From positions 1-49,966 of the forward strand of contig JAEXYH010000081.1 in the NCBI GenBank assembly GCA_023451735.1: a DNA stretch of 49,966 nt, written 5' to 3'. Below the pieces are notes generated by a model. That model worked only from the letters and a program-made list of their open reading frames with translations, had not been told where the DNA came from and did no database searches. Position 1 is the first letter of the stretch, and each line of letters starts with the position of its first letter. Made by a program: the position numbers and the translations under genes. Shown piece by piece: positions 33,083 through 40,106 of this stretch. The DNA comes from Pseudomonadota bacterium (GTDB lineage Bacteria; Pseudomonadota; Alphaproteobacteria; Rhizobiales; Rhizobiaceae).

Positions 33083-35622
33083 GCGCGGCAATCGCCCGCA
33101 TGTCCATCGCCTTCCGTTTGGCGCTGCGCGAAATGCGTGGCGGCCTCGGCGGCTTCTACATATTCCTCGCCTGCATCGCGCTTGGAACCGGCGCAATCGC
33201 GACTGTCAATTCTGTTTCGACAGCGATCACCGGAGCAATCGCCAATCAAGGGCAGGCGCTGCTTGCGGGTGATATCCGTTTCGAACTCAACAACCGCGAA
33301 GCAAGCGAAAGCGAGCGCGCATTTCTCGACAGCCTTGGCGAGGTCAGCGTCTCGACCGGCCTCAGGTCAATGGCGCGCAAGCCGGATGGCTCCAGCCAGG
33401 CATTGGTCGAGGTCAAGGGCGTCGATGGCGCCTATCCGCTCTACGGGCAGATGCAGACCGAACCGCAGCAGCCGATCGATCAGCTTCTGGCCCGACAAGG
33501 CAACGCTTTCGGCGCCGTCGTCGCACCACTGCTTCTGGATCGGCTGGGCCTTTCCATCGGTGATGAACTGCTTCTTGGAAACACCCGACTTACCCTCAAG
33601 GGCACGATCGCCAACGAACCCGACGCCCTTTCCGACGGCTTCGGTTTCGCACCGCGACTGATGATCAGCCGGGATGCGCTTTCCGCATCCGGGCTGATCA
33701 CCATCGGCAGCCTTGTCGAGCATTCCTACAAGATTCGCCTCGAAAACCCTTCGACTCGGGCCTCTCTTGTCACCCGTGCAAACAGCGATTTTCCCGATGC
33801 CGGCTGGTCGGTGCGCACCAGCGACCGTGCAGCCCCATCGCTCGCCGAGAATATCGATCGTTTCTCGCAATTTCTGACTCTTGTCGGCCTCACCGCCCTC
33901 ATCGTCGGCGGCGTCGGCATCGCCAATGCGGTCCGCGCATTCCTCGACGCAAAACGCACGACGATAGCCACATTCAAATGCCTAGGCGCCCCGGCCTCGG
34001 TCGTGACGATGATCTATCTTTTCCAGATCATGCTTCTGGCCGCGATCGGCATTGTCATCGGCCTGGCGATTGGCGCGATATCCCCCTTCATCGCATTCCG
34101 TTACCTCGAAGGAGTGCTGCCCGTTCCCGAGCAGGCAACCATCTATGCCGGCGCTCTGGCGATCGCCGCCGCCTTCGGCCTTCTCGTCACCTTCGCCTTC
34201 GCCATCCTGCCGCTCGGTCACGCACGAGAAGTGCCGGCAACGGCACTGTTCCGGGAACAGGGTTTCGAGGCGAGACGACTGCCGTCATGGCCTTATCTTC
34301 TCGCGGCCGGCGCAGCGCTGGCGGCACTCGCGGCACTTGCCGTATTCTGGGCCGACGACAGACGCATCGCCTCCGTCTTCCTCGTCGCGGTCGCAGGTGC
34401 TTTTCTTCTGCTGCGGATCGTCGCTGCCGGCATCACCGCCCTTGCCCGCAAAAGCCCTCGCGTCAATTCGCCAGCCCTGCGCCTCGCAATCGGCAACATC
34501 CACCGGCCCGGAGCGCTCACGCCATCCGTCGTGCTCTCGCTCGGTCTCGGCCTCGCTCTGCTGGTGACGCTGGCGCTGATCGACGGAAACATGCGCAACC
34601 AGCTGACCGGAAGCATCACTGAAAGAGCACCAAACTTCTTCTTCGTCGACGTCCAGAGTGCCGAGGTCGACGGTTTCCGGCAGCTGCTGAAGGAGCAGGC
34701 TCCCGAGGGCAAAGTCTTCGAGGTTCCGATGCTGCGCGGGCGCATTCTCGCGTTCAACGGCCAGGATGTCAGCCAGATGAACGTACCGCCGGAAGGACGC
34801 TGGGTGCTGCGCGGCGACCGCGGTATCACCTACGCCAAGAACAAGCCGGAAAGCTCGACTCTCACCGCCGGCGAATGGTGGCCGGAAGATTATGACGGCG
34901 AACCGCTCGTCTCTTTTTCCGCCGAAGAAGCCGGCGAGCTGGGCCTGAAGCTCGGCGATACCGTCACCGTTAACGTGCTCGGCCGCAATATCACGGCAAA
35001 GATCGCCAGCTTCCGCAATGTCGAATGGGAATCGCTCTCGATCAATTTCGTCATGGTCTTCTCGCCCAACACGTTTCGCGGGGCACCTCACGCTTGGCTG
35101 GCGACCTTGACCGACCCGTCAGCTTCGGCCGCGAAGGAAGCCGAAATCCTGCGTACCGTGACCACGGCCTACCCGACAATCACCAGTGTCAGGGTCAAGG
35201 ATGCGATTGATCTCGTTGATCAATTGGTCGGTCAGCTCGCAACCGCCATCCGCGCAGCAGCGGCGGTTGCGCTCGTCGCCTCGGTTCTGGTTCTGGCGGG
35301 TGCGCTTGCGGCCGGAAACCGTGCCAGAACCCATGATGCCGTCGTCTTGAAGACGCTCGGCGGCACTCGCAACATGCTGATGCGCGCCTTCGGTTACGAG
35401 TACCTGATCCTGGGTGCGGCAACCGCGGTCTTCGCGCTTCTGGCCGGCGGAATATCCGCCTGGTTCGTCGTTGCCCGCATCATGCGCATGCCCTCGTCTT
35501 TCCTGCCCGATGTCGCGGTAGCTACTCTTTTGATTTCACTGGTTCTGACCGTCGGCATCGGCCTTTTGGGCACTTGGCGCATCCTCGGTCAGAAAGCGGC
35601 TCCTGTCCTACGCGAACTATGA
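33079..35622 (+). CDS. FtsX-like ABC permease (YbbP type)
   Basis: 847 residues, a full-length duplicated permease. An N-terminal span (LACIALGTGAIATV) is followed by a large periplasmic domain to about residue 260, three FtsX spans (including VGGVGIANAVRAFLDAKRTTIATFKCLGAP), a second pair of spans, a second periplasmic domain and a final FtsX block (HDAVVLKTLGGTRNML). The layout with about ten spans matches YbbP, thought to move lipids or lipoproteins across the periplasm. Coupled to the ATPase gene upstream; no terminator was recognised after it. Confidence 0.93.
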   Translation: MSAAIARMSIAFRLALREMRGGLGGFYIFLACIALGTGAIATVNSVSTAITGAIANQGQALLAGDIRFELNNREASESERAFLDSLGEVSVSTGLRSMARKPDGSSQALVEVKGVDGAYPLYGQMQTEPQQPIDQLLARQGNAFGAVVAPLLLDRLGLSIGDELLLGNTRLTLKGTIANEPDALSDGFGFAPRLMISRDALSASGLITIGSLVEHSYKIRLENPSTRASLVTRANSDFPDAGWSVRTSDRAAPSLAENIDRFSQFLTLVGLTALIVGGVGIANAVRAFLDAKRTTIATFKCLGAPASVVTMIYLFQIMLLAAIGIVIGLAIGAISPFIAFRYLEGVLPVPEQATIYAGALAIAAAFGLLVTFAFAILPLGHAREVPATALFREQGFEARRLPSWPYLLAAGAALAALAALAVFWADDRRIASVFLVAVAGAFLLLRIVAAGITALARKSPRVNSPALRLAIGNIHRPGALTPSVVLSLGLGLALLVTLALIDGNMRNQLTGSITERAPNFFFVDVQSAEVDGFRQLLKEQAPEGKVFEVPMLRGRILAFNGQDVSQMNVPPEGRWVLRGDRGITYAKNKPESSTLTAGEWWPEDYDGEPLVSFSAEEAGELGLKLGDTVTVNVLGRNITAKIASFRNVEWESLSINFVMVFSPNTFRGAPHAWLATLTDPSASAAKEAEILRTVTTAYPTITSVRVKDAIDLVDQLVGQLATAIRAAAAVALVASVLVLAGALAAGNRARTHDAVVLKTLGGTRNMLMRAFGYEYLILGAATAVFALLAGGISAWFVVARIMRMPSSFLPDVAVATLLISLVLTVGIGLLGTWRILGQKAAPVLREL

Positions 35623-35729
35623 TCTATCAGGAGTTGCAAAACACACGAATACGCGATCAAATTCCCGTCAGAATGTCCCAGAGGTTGCTAAATTACGCTC
35701 TTGATTGATCTTTTCCCAAGGCGAACCCC

Positions 35730-35758
35730 TTGTATGCAAAGCGATCTGGCATCATATT
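35730..35758 (+). promoter_or_regulatory. Candidate sigma-70-type promoter of the Bax-inhibitor gene
   Basis: CTTGTAT (-35, TTGTAT at 35730-35735) and CATATT (-10 at 35753-35758) with a 17-base spacer. The predicted start of transcription is about 90 bases before the ATG at 35854. The -35 begins CTTG, as is usual in rhizobia. Confidence 0.4.
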
Positions 35759-35853
35759 CGCCTATAGGCTTGCTGGAGCTCCGCAGCGGCGCCTGGGACT
35801 GATTTATGAAAGTGCCCGACACCGTAGTAATTCCGGAGCTTAAAGAGGAAACA

Positions 35854-36591
35854 ATGGCTGACTTCAACAACTACCAGAACCGAATGGCGCAGTCCCGTGC
35901 GCAGTCCGGTGAGATGATCGACGAGGGCCTGCGCGCCTATATGCTTCGGGTTTACAACCTGATGGCACTCGGACTTGCGATCACCGGTGTTGCTGCTTAC
36001 GGCACCTATGCGTTCGCGGCATCCAACCCGGCTGTCGCGCAGGCGCTTTACGGCGGTCCGCTCAAGTGGGTTATCATGCTGGCTCCGCTGGCCATGGTGT
36101 TCTTCCTGAGCTTCCGCATCAACTCGATGAGCGTTCCGGCTGCGCAGATGACCTTCTGGGTCTATGCCGCACTGATGGGTCTCTCGCTGTCCTCGATCTT
36201 CCTGGTCTTCACCGGCCAGAGCATCGTTCAGACATTCTTCGTCACCGCGGCTTCGTTCGGCGCCCTATCGCTCTACGGCTACACGACGAAGAAGGACCTA
36301 TCCGGCCTCGGCTCGTTCCTGATCATGGGTCTGTTCGGCTTGATCATCGCGATGATCGTCAACATCTTCCTGCAGTCGTCTGCAATGGGCTTTGCGATCT
36401 CCGCCATCGGCGTGCTGATCTTCGCAGGCCTGACCGCCTACGACACGCAGAAGATCAAGGAAATGTACTGGGATGGTCACGACTCCGCCACGACCGGCCG
36501 CATGGCCATCATGGGCGCACTGACCCTGTACCTGGACTTCATCAACCTCTTCACCTTCCTGCTGCAGTTCATGGGCAACCGCGACGAATAA
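35854..36591 (+). CDS. Bax inhibitor-1/YccA family membrane protein
   Basis: 245 residues with seven membrane spans. The polar N-terminus (MADFNNYQNRMAQSR) is followed by YMLRVYNLMALGLAITG, and the C-terminal FAGLTAYDTQKIKEMY carries the conserved acidic residue of the pH-sensing di-aspartyl pair. Bacterial members are proton-dependent calcium-leak channels or FtsH-associated proteins. ATG 35854 follows AGAGGAAACA, an excellent ribosome-binding site; an ATG 16 codons earlier is unlikely. It stands alone with its own promoter candidate and terminator. Confidence 0.94.
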   Translation: MADFNNYQNRMAQSRAQSGEMIDEGLRAYMLRVYNLMALGLAITGVAAYGTYAFAASNPAVAQALYGGPLKWVIMLAPLAMVFFLSFRINSMSVPAAQMTFWVYAALMGLSLSSIFLVFTGQSIVQTFFVTAASFGALSLYGYTTKKDLSGLGSFLIMGLFGLIIAMIVNIFLQSSAMGFAISAIGVLIFAGLTAYDTQKIKEMYWDGHDSATTGRMAIMGALTLYLDFINLFTFLLQFMGNRDE

Positions 36592-36614
36592 GCGGAAGCG
36601 TGATTGTTACGAAG

Positions 36615-36640
36615 AAGGCGGCTTTCGAGCCGCCTTTTTT
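36615..36640 (+). terminator. Rho-independent terminator of the Bax-inhibitor gene
   Basis: Perfect 9-bp stem AAGGCGGCT / AGCCGCCTT with a TTCG tetraloop and a run of six T. It lies 23 bases after the stop codon. Confidence 0.95.
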
Positions 36641-36709
36641 GTTGCCTGATTTTTGGTGCGAGCCTAGGCTGGATGAAGTGCTCAAACCCGGTGCCCTTTT
36701 CTCCCCGCC

Positions 36710-37267
36710 ATGACCTTTTCCATTCGCAACGCCACCACGGCCGACCTTCCGGCAATCACCGAAATCTATCGTGACAGCGTGCTCAACGGCACCGCGAGTT
36801 ACGAAATCTCACCTCCCGACCTTGCGGAGATGACCAGCCGCCAATCTGGCATCATCGAAAAGGGTTACCCCTATATCGCAGCGGAAGCGGAAGACGGCAG
36901 CCTTCTCGGCTATGCCTATGCCTCGGCATTTCGCGCCCGCCCGGCCTATCGCTGGCTGGTCGAGGATTCGATCTATCTCGCACCGGAAGCCCGTGGCAGA
37001 GGCGTCGGCAAGGCTTTGCTGAAGGAATTGCTGATCCGCTGCGAAGCGCTCGGTTTCCGCCAGATGGTAGCCGTCATCGGCGGTGCCAGCCCGGCATCGG
37101 TAGCAGTGCATAAAAGCCTCGGCTTCGAGATGACCGGCACTCTGAAAGGCACCGGCTTCAAACACGGCAAGTGGCTGGATACCGTCCTGATGCAAATCGC
37201 GCTGGGTGAGGGTAAGGAGAGTGAACCGGACCTCGCAGTTTATCCCGGCACGCTGTTTGTGGGGTAA
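36710..37267 (+). CDS. GNAT N-acetyltransferase (phosphinothricin acetyltransferase-like)
   Basis: 185 residues. The N-terminus IRNATTADLPAITEIYRDSVLNGTASYE is typical of the PAT/Bar/MnaT subgroup that acetylates phosphinothricin, methionine sulfone and related amino acids. Motif A is EDSIYLAPEARGRGVGKALL and the C-terminal FKHGKWLDTVLMQ is also subgroup-specific. The natural substrate is not certain. A short extra C-terminal tail (GEGKESEPDLAVYPG) is present. The gene is followed by an interspersed repeat. Confidence 0.9.
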   Translation: MTFSIRNATTADLPAITEIYRDSVLNGTASYEISPPDLAEMTSRQSGIIEKGYPYIAAEAEDGSLLGYAYASAFRARPAYRWLVEDSIYLAPEARGRGVGKALLKELLIRCEALGFRQMVAVIGGASPASVAVHKSLGFEMTGTLKGTGFKHGKWLDTVLMQIALGEGKESEPDLAVYPGTLFVG

Positions 37268-37300
37268 AGTGCGTGGGCGGGAGCGTCGCGCCACCCTCGC

Positions 37301-37411
37301 CCCTATGCTTGTCACAGGGATCCAGCCAGCCCAAGTCGTTGGACTGAAACGGTGTTCTGCGTCGCATACGCGACCTTGCTGAATTCCTGTAAGAAGCACA
37401 GGAATGAGGGA
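37301..37411. repeat. Interspersed palindromic repeat, family B copy 1
   Basis: Element of about 110 bases with ends related by inversion (cttgtcacagggatccag near the left, gaattcctgtaagaagcacagg near the right, closing with aatgaggga) and a central palindrome cagcccaag..ttggactg. A second, better preserved copy lies at 39944-40044. It fills the space between the GNAT gene and DUF2794. Confidence 0.65.
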
Positions 37412-37439
37412 TTAGAGAACACGCCGAGACATCCAACCC

Positions 37440-37829
37440 TCAGTCGATCAGCTTCAACGCCTTGTCGAAAACCTTCAGCACCTGCGGTAACTCATGCCCG
37501 CGCTTCAAAATCATGCCGTTGGTGTTGATGACGGAGTAGGCGCCCTGCTTGGCTGCGAGCTTCGGAATTTTCTCGATTCGGAAAAGCGGCATTTCGCCGG
37601 ATCGCTTGAAGACCGAAAAGATTGCGCGATCCTTTAGATGATCGATCGCGTAATCCTTCCATTCTCCCTCTCCGACCATACGGCCGTAAATCCAGAGAAT
37701 TGCATCCAGTTCACGCCGATGAAACGTCACCGGGGCAGGATCAAGACTTTGCTTGTATTCGTTGAGACTGACGACAACGGCCGAATTCTGAGGCCTTGCG
37801 CCCGCTGGCAAATCGGACTGATCGGCCAT
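37440..37829 (-). CDS. DUF2794 domain-containing protein
   Basis: 129 residues. It matches the alphaproteobacterial DUF2794 family: SLNEYKQSLDPAPVTFHRREL, LWIYGRMVGEGEWKDYAID, the DRAIFSVFKRSGEMPLFRIEK block and NTNGMILKRGHEL. No function is known and no catalytic motif is evident. The start at 37829 follows TTGGAGCTTTG; the frame extends 50 codons upstream without family resemblance. Located next to a 358-base gene-free stretch. Confidence 0.9.
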   Translation of the reverse strand: MADQSDLPAGARPQNSAVVVSLNEYKQSLDPAPVTFHRRELDAILWIYGRMVGEGEWKDYAIDHLKDRAIFSVFKRSGEMPLFRIEKIPKLAAKQGAYSVINTNGMILKRGHELPQVLKVFDKALKLID

Positions 37830-38187
37830 CAAAGCTCCAAATGTTACATGTCTTTGATATGACAGTGTGCCCGACGCACGCAAAAATGCAAGCCGCTGCT
37901 GGGAAGAACGCCAACGCTGTGGTCCCGACAGATTTTTTCGTCTGCCTAAATTCGGACAAAACAGCGCCAAAATCGGCATCCATGTTGCGGATGTTGGTTG
38001 GCGCGTTTAGCGCCATTGGCCCGGTCAGGTGCATTGACCCTTACCCCCAGCCCCCCAATGTTTCCGGGCCGGGCCATCCAACGGTTTCCCGAATAAGTTC
38101 CAGCAGAAACGCGCAACGGCTTGCGTCTGCAATTCCGCATGCGAAAATTTCGATGAACGGCGGGAATACTTTGGAAAATAAGCCGGT
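37830..38187. other. Gene-free stretch between DUF2794 and DUF1223 genes
   Basis: No frame here has a ribosome-binding site plus protein-like composition. The part at 38097-38147 is a diverged interspersed repeat. The remainder should hold the DUF2794 promoter near 37850-37900 and the 3' end of the DUF1223 transcript; I recognise no structured RNA and no clear terminator. Confidence 0.5.
38097..38147. repeat. Interspersed palindromic repeat, family C copy 2 (diverged)
   Basis: gttccagcagaaacgcgcaa followed by cggcttgcgtctgcaattcc and gcatgcgaaaa. It parallels the repeat at 1171-1220 (ttccagca, aaa, gcg, gcggtttt/cggcttg, cgtc, gcgtaaaa/gcgaaaa) with many substitutions. Confidence 0.45.
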
Positions 38188-38937
38188 TCAGTCTTTCTTG
38201 CGGCCGGCCATCAGCACTGTGGCACCGATGATCGAGGCCGGCTCACCGCCCGCGCCCGATGTCTGCAGAAGGATGGCGCAGCCATCTTTCTTTGTCTTGC
38301 CCATCGCCTTGCCTGGCAATTTCAACGTCATCTTCTGACCGTTCCACATGCCGACCGACTGCACATCGTAAACGGCATGCCAGTAATCCATGTTCTTGCC
38401 ACTGTTTTCACCTTTGGTGACATCAACCTGCTGGTGCTTGGTGAAATAGGCGACCACAACATCGGCCTGGCCCTGCCCTTCACCGATCTCGATCTCGATC
38501 TCGTCGCCATGCATTGTGGCAGCAACAGGCACCGTCAGGCCCTCACCGGCCTTCTGAAGACCATCGACCTTGCCGTTGATCATCGCCCGGTCGGTACCTT
38601 TCACATGCTCGCGACCGTTGATGATTGCCTGAGGCGTATAGACACCACTGCGTCCCATCGTCTTGGCATAACCATATTGCCGTTCGGTGTTTTCCTTGGA
38701 AGACAGGGTATCGGTCCAGCCGAGATAGTTCCAGTAATCCACATGATAGGAAAGCACCACGAGGTCACCTTGAGCGACCAACTGCGACAGGGTGTCGTCA
38801 GCTGGTGGACAGGAGGCGCAGCCCTGAGAGGTAAACAGCTCGACGACGCCCTTTGGCGACCGCACCTCTCCGGCCGATGCGGCACTGCCAATGAGCAGGC
38901 TCGCAAGGACGATAACGGCACGCAAGGCAAACGGCAT
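38188..38937 (-). CDS. DUF1223 domain-containing secreted thioredoxin-like protein
   Basis: 249 residues. A signal peptide (MPFALRAVIVLASLLIGSAASA) precedes a thioredoxin-like domain beginning VVELFTSQGCASCPPAD, with Cys40 and Cys43 forming a C-x-x-C pair. YHVDYWNYLGWTD and VYTPQAIINGRE are further DUF1223 signatures. The family is secreted or periplasmic and of unknown function, perhaps a thiol oxidoreductase. Start 38937 gives the signal peptide; 33 extra codons upstream in frame are not signal-like. AAGG lies nine bases before the ATG. Confidence 0.9.
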   Translation of the reverse strand: MPFALRAVIVLASLLIGSAASAGEVRSPKGVVELFTSQGCASCPPADDTLSQLVAQGDLVVLSYHVDYWNYLGWTDTLSSKENTERQYGYAKTMGRSGVYTPQAIINGREHVKGTDRAMINGKVDGLQKAGEGLTVPVAATMHGDEIEIEIGEGQGQADVVVAYFTKHQQVDVTKGENSGKNMDYWHAVYDVQSVGMWNGQKMTLKLPGKAMGKTKKDGCAILLQTSGAGGEPASIIGATVLMAGRKKD

Positions 38938-39121
38938 GGATGGCGGACCTTTTGTCAGGGCAATCGTAGGAACGGTTGCCATCGGCAGGAAGAACAAATC
39001 TCTGGGCTGGCGGAAAGTAACCATCCACAATTTCAAGAGAAAGTCACGATGGGGTGAGAACGGAGAATGTGATCAATAGTCGCTTTTTTGATTGCGGATC
39101 CACGTCAGGTGGAGCGACGGA

Positions 39122-39859
39122 TCATACAAGCTTCAAAAGTCCCTGCACGAGATAAACCGCGCCGACGCCGGTCACAACCCAGCGGGTCCACGCACGGAAA
39201 TTCGCATCCGTCATCTTCTGCAGGATGCCGTTTCCAGCTCGCGCGCCGAGAATGGCGATGGGTGCGGCGATAAGCACTGCGATCGCATCAACGGTCGGAA
39301 GTTGCGAGGCGGCATCCCAATAGAAGGCGATCTTGGCCAGATGCGACAGCGTCTGGATCGATGCCTTGGTGGCAATGATCTTGCGGCGGTCCATCTGCGT
39401 ACGGATGAAGAAAATATCCACGGTGGGACCAGCAACGCCGACGCTGATCGTCATCGCGCCAGAAAGAAGCCCCGCCAGAAATGCATGCGACGGCCGCGCG
39501 GCATCGAGCTGCAATCTATTGACCGGCAGCCAGACAAGGATTGGCATCAGGCCGACCCCGATCAAAACCACGATCAGGCTCGGCGTGTAATTGGTCAGGA
39601 ACAGGATGACGGCCGAAACAGCCACGCCGGAGCAGAGGATCGACAAGATCTTCCAATCGATATAGGCGCGCGAAAACCAGGCCCGGGAGCCATTCGACAC
39701 CATCTGAATGACGCCCTGGATCGCGATCGCGGTGCCAACGGGATAGAGGAAAAGCAGCACCCAGAGCAGGATCAACCCGCCTGCCATGCCGAAAATGCCG
39801 GAAAGCAGCGACGTCAGGAAAACGGTGACGGCCATTCCGATGAAGATGATGAGGGACAC
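39122..39859 (-). CDS. TauE/SafE family permease
   Basis: 245 residues from GTG 39859, with about seven or eight membrane spans. LLSGIFGMAGGLILLWVL and the second-half GAMTISVGVAGPTVDIFFIRT are the paired TauE/SafE repeats; members export sulfite, sulfoacetate or other small anions. A GTG at 39946 would add 29 polar residues; an ATG at 39835 is another candidate. Its upstream side is formed by an interspersed repeat that separates it from acnA. The substrate is unknown. Confidence 0.85.
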   Translation of the reverse strand: MSLIIFIGMAVTVFLTSLLSGIFGMAGGLILLWVLLFLYPVGTAIAIQGVIQMVSNGSRAWFSRAYIDWKILSILCSGVAVSAVILFLTNYTPSLIVVLIGVGLMPILVWLPVNRLQLDAARPSHAFLAGLLSGAMTISVGVAGPTVDIFFIRTQMDRRKIIATKASIQTLSHLAKIAFYWDAASQLPTVDAIAVLIAAPIAILGARAGNGILQKMTDANFRAWTRWVVTGVGAVYLVQGLLKLV

Positions 39860-39943
39860 GCGGTAGGGACCTTGGATATGTGATGAGAGAGCGAAAACGC
39901 CCACCGCCGTCACTCCTGTCCTCGGATTTGATGCGGGGAACGG

Positions 39944-40044
39944 CACAGAAATCCAGTGACCCGATGTCTATCGGGTTGAAAGAGTCTTCTCAGCCCAAGG
40001 ACTTGGGCTGACTGGATTCTTGTGCTTGTCACAGGAATGAGGGA
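39944..40044. repeat. Interspersed palindromic repeat, family B copy 2
   Basis: Contains atccagt near the left and actggat near the right in inverted orientation, internal palindromes acccgatgtctatcgggt and cagcccaaggacttgggctg, and ends cttgtcacaggaatgaggga. Shared end and core with 37301-37411. It sits between the TauE-like gene and the acnA terminator. Confidence 0.7.
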
Positions 40045-40071
40045 TACTTTGGCACCCTCGCAGGCAAGAAA

Positions 40072-40097
40072 CCACCCGCCGGATAACCGACGGGTGG
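40072..40097 (-). terminator. Rho-independent terminator of acnA
   Basis: Minus-strand stem CCACCCGTCGG / CCGGCGGGTGG (11 bp with one G-T pair), loop TTAT, followed by TTTCTT. It lies ten bases after the acnA stop. Confidence 0.88.
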
Positions 40098-40106
40098 CCG
40101 ATGTTT

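Noticed and set aside
35623..35853. Small RNA or riboswitch upstream of the Bax-inhibitor gene
   Set aside because: The stretch has a plausible promoter but no strong hairpin or known riboswitch core.
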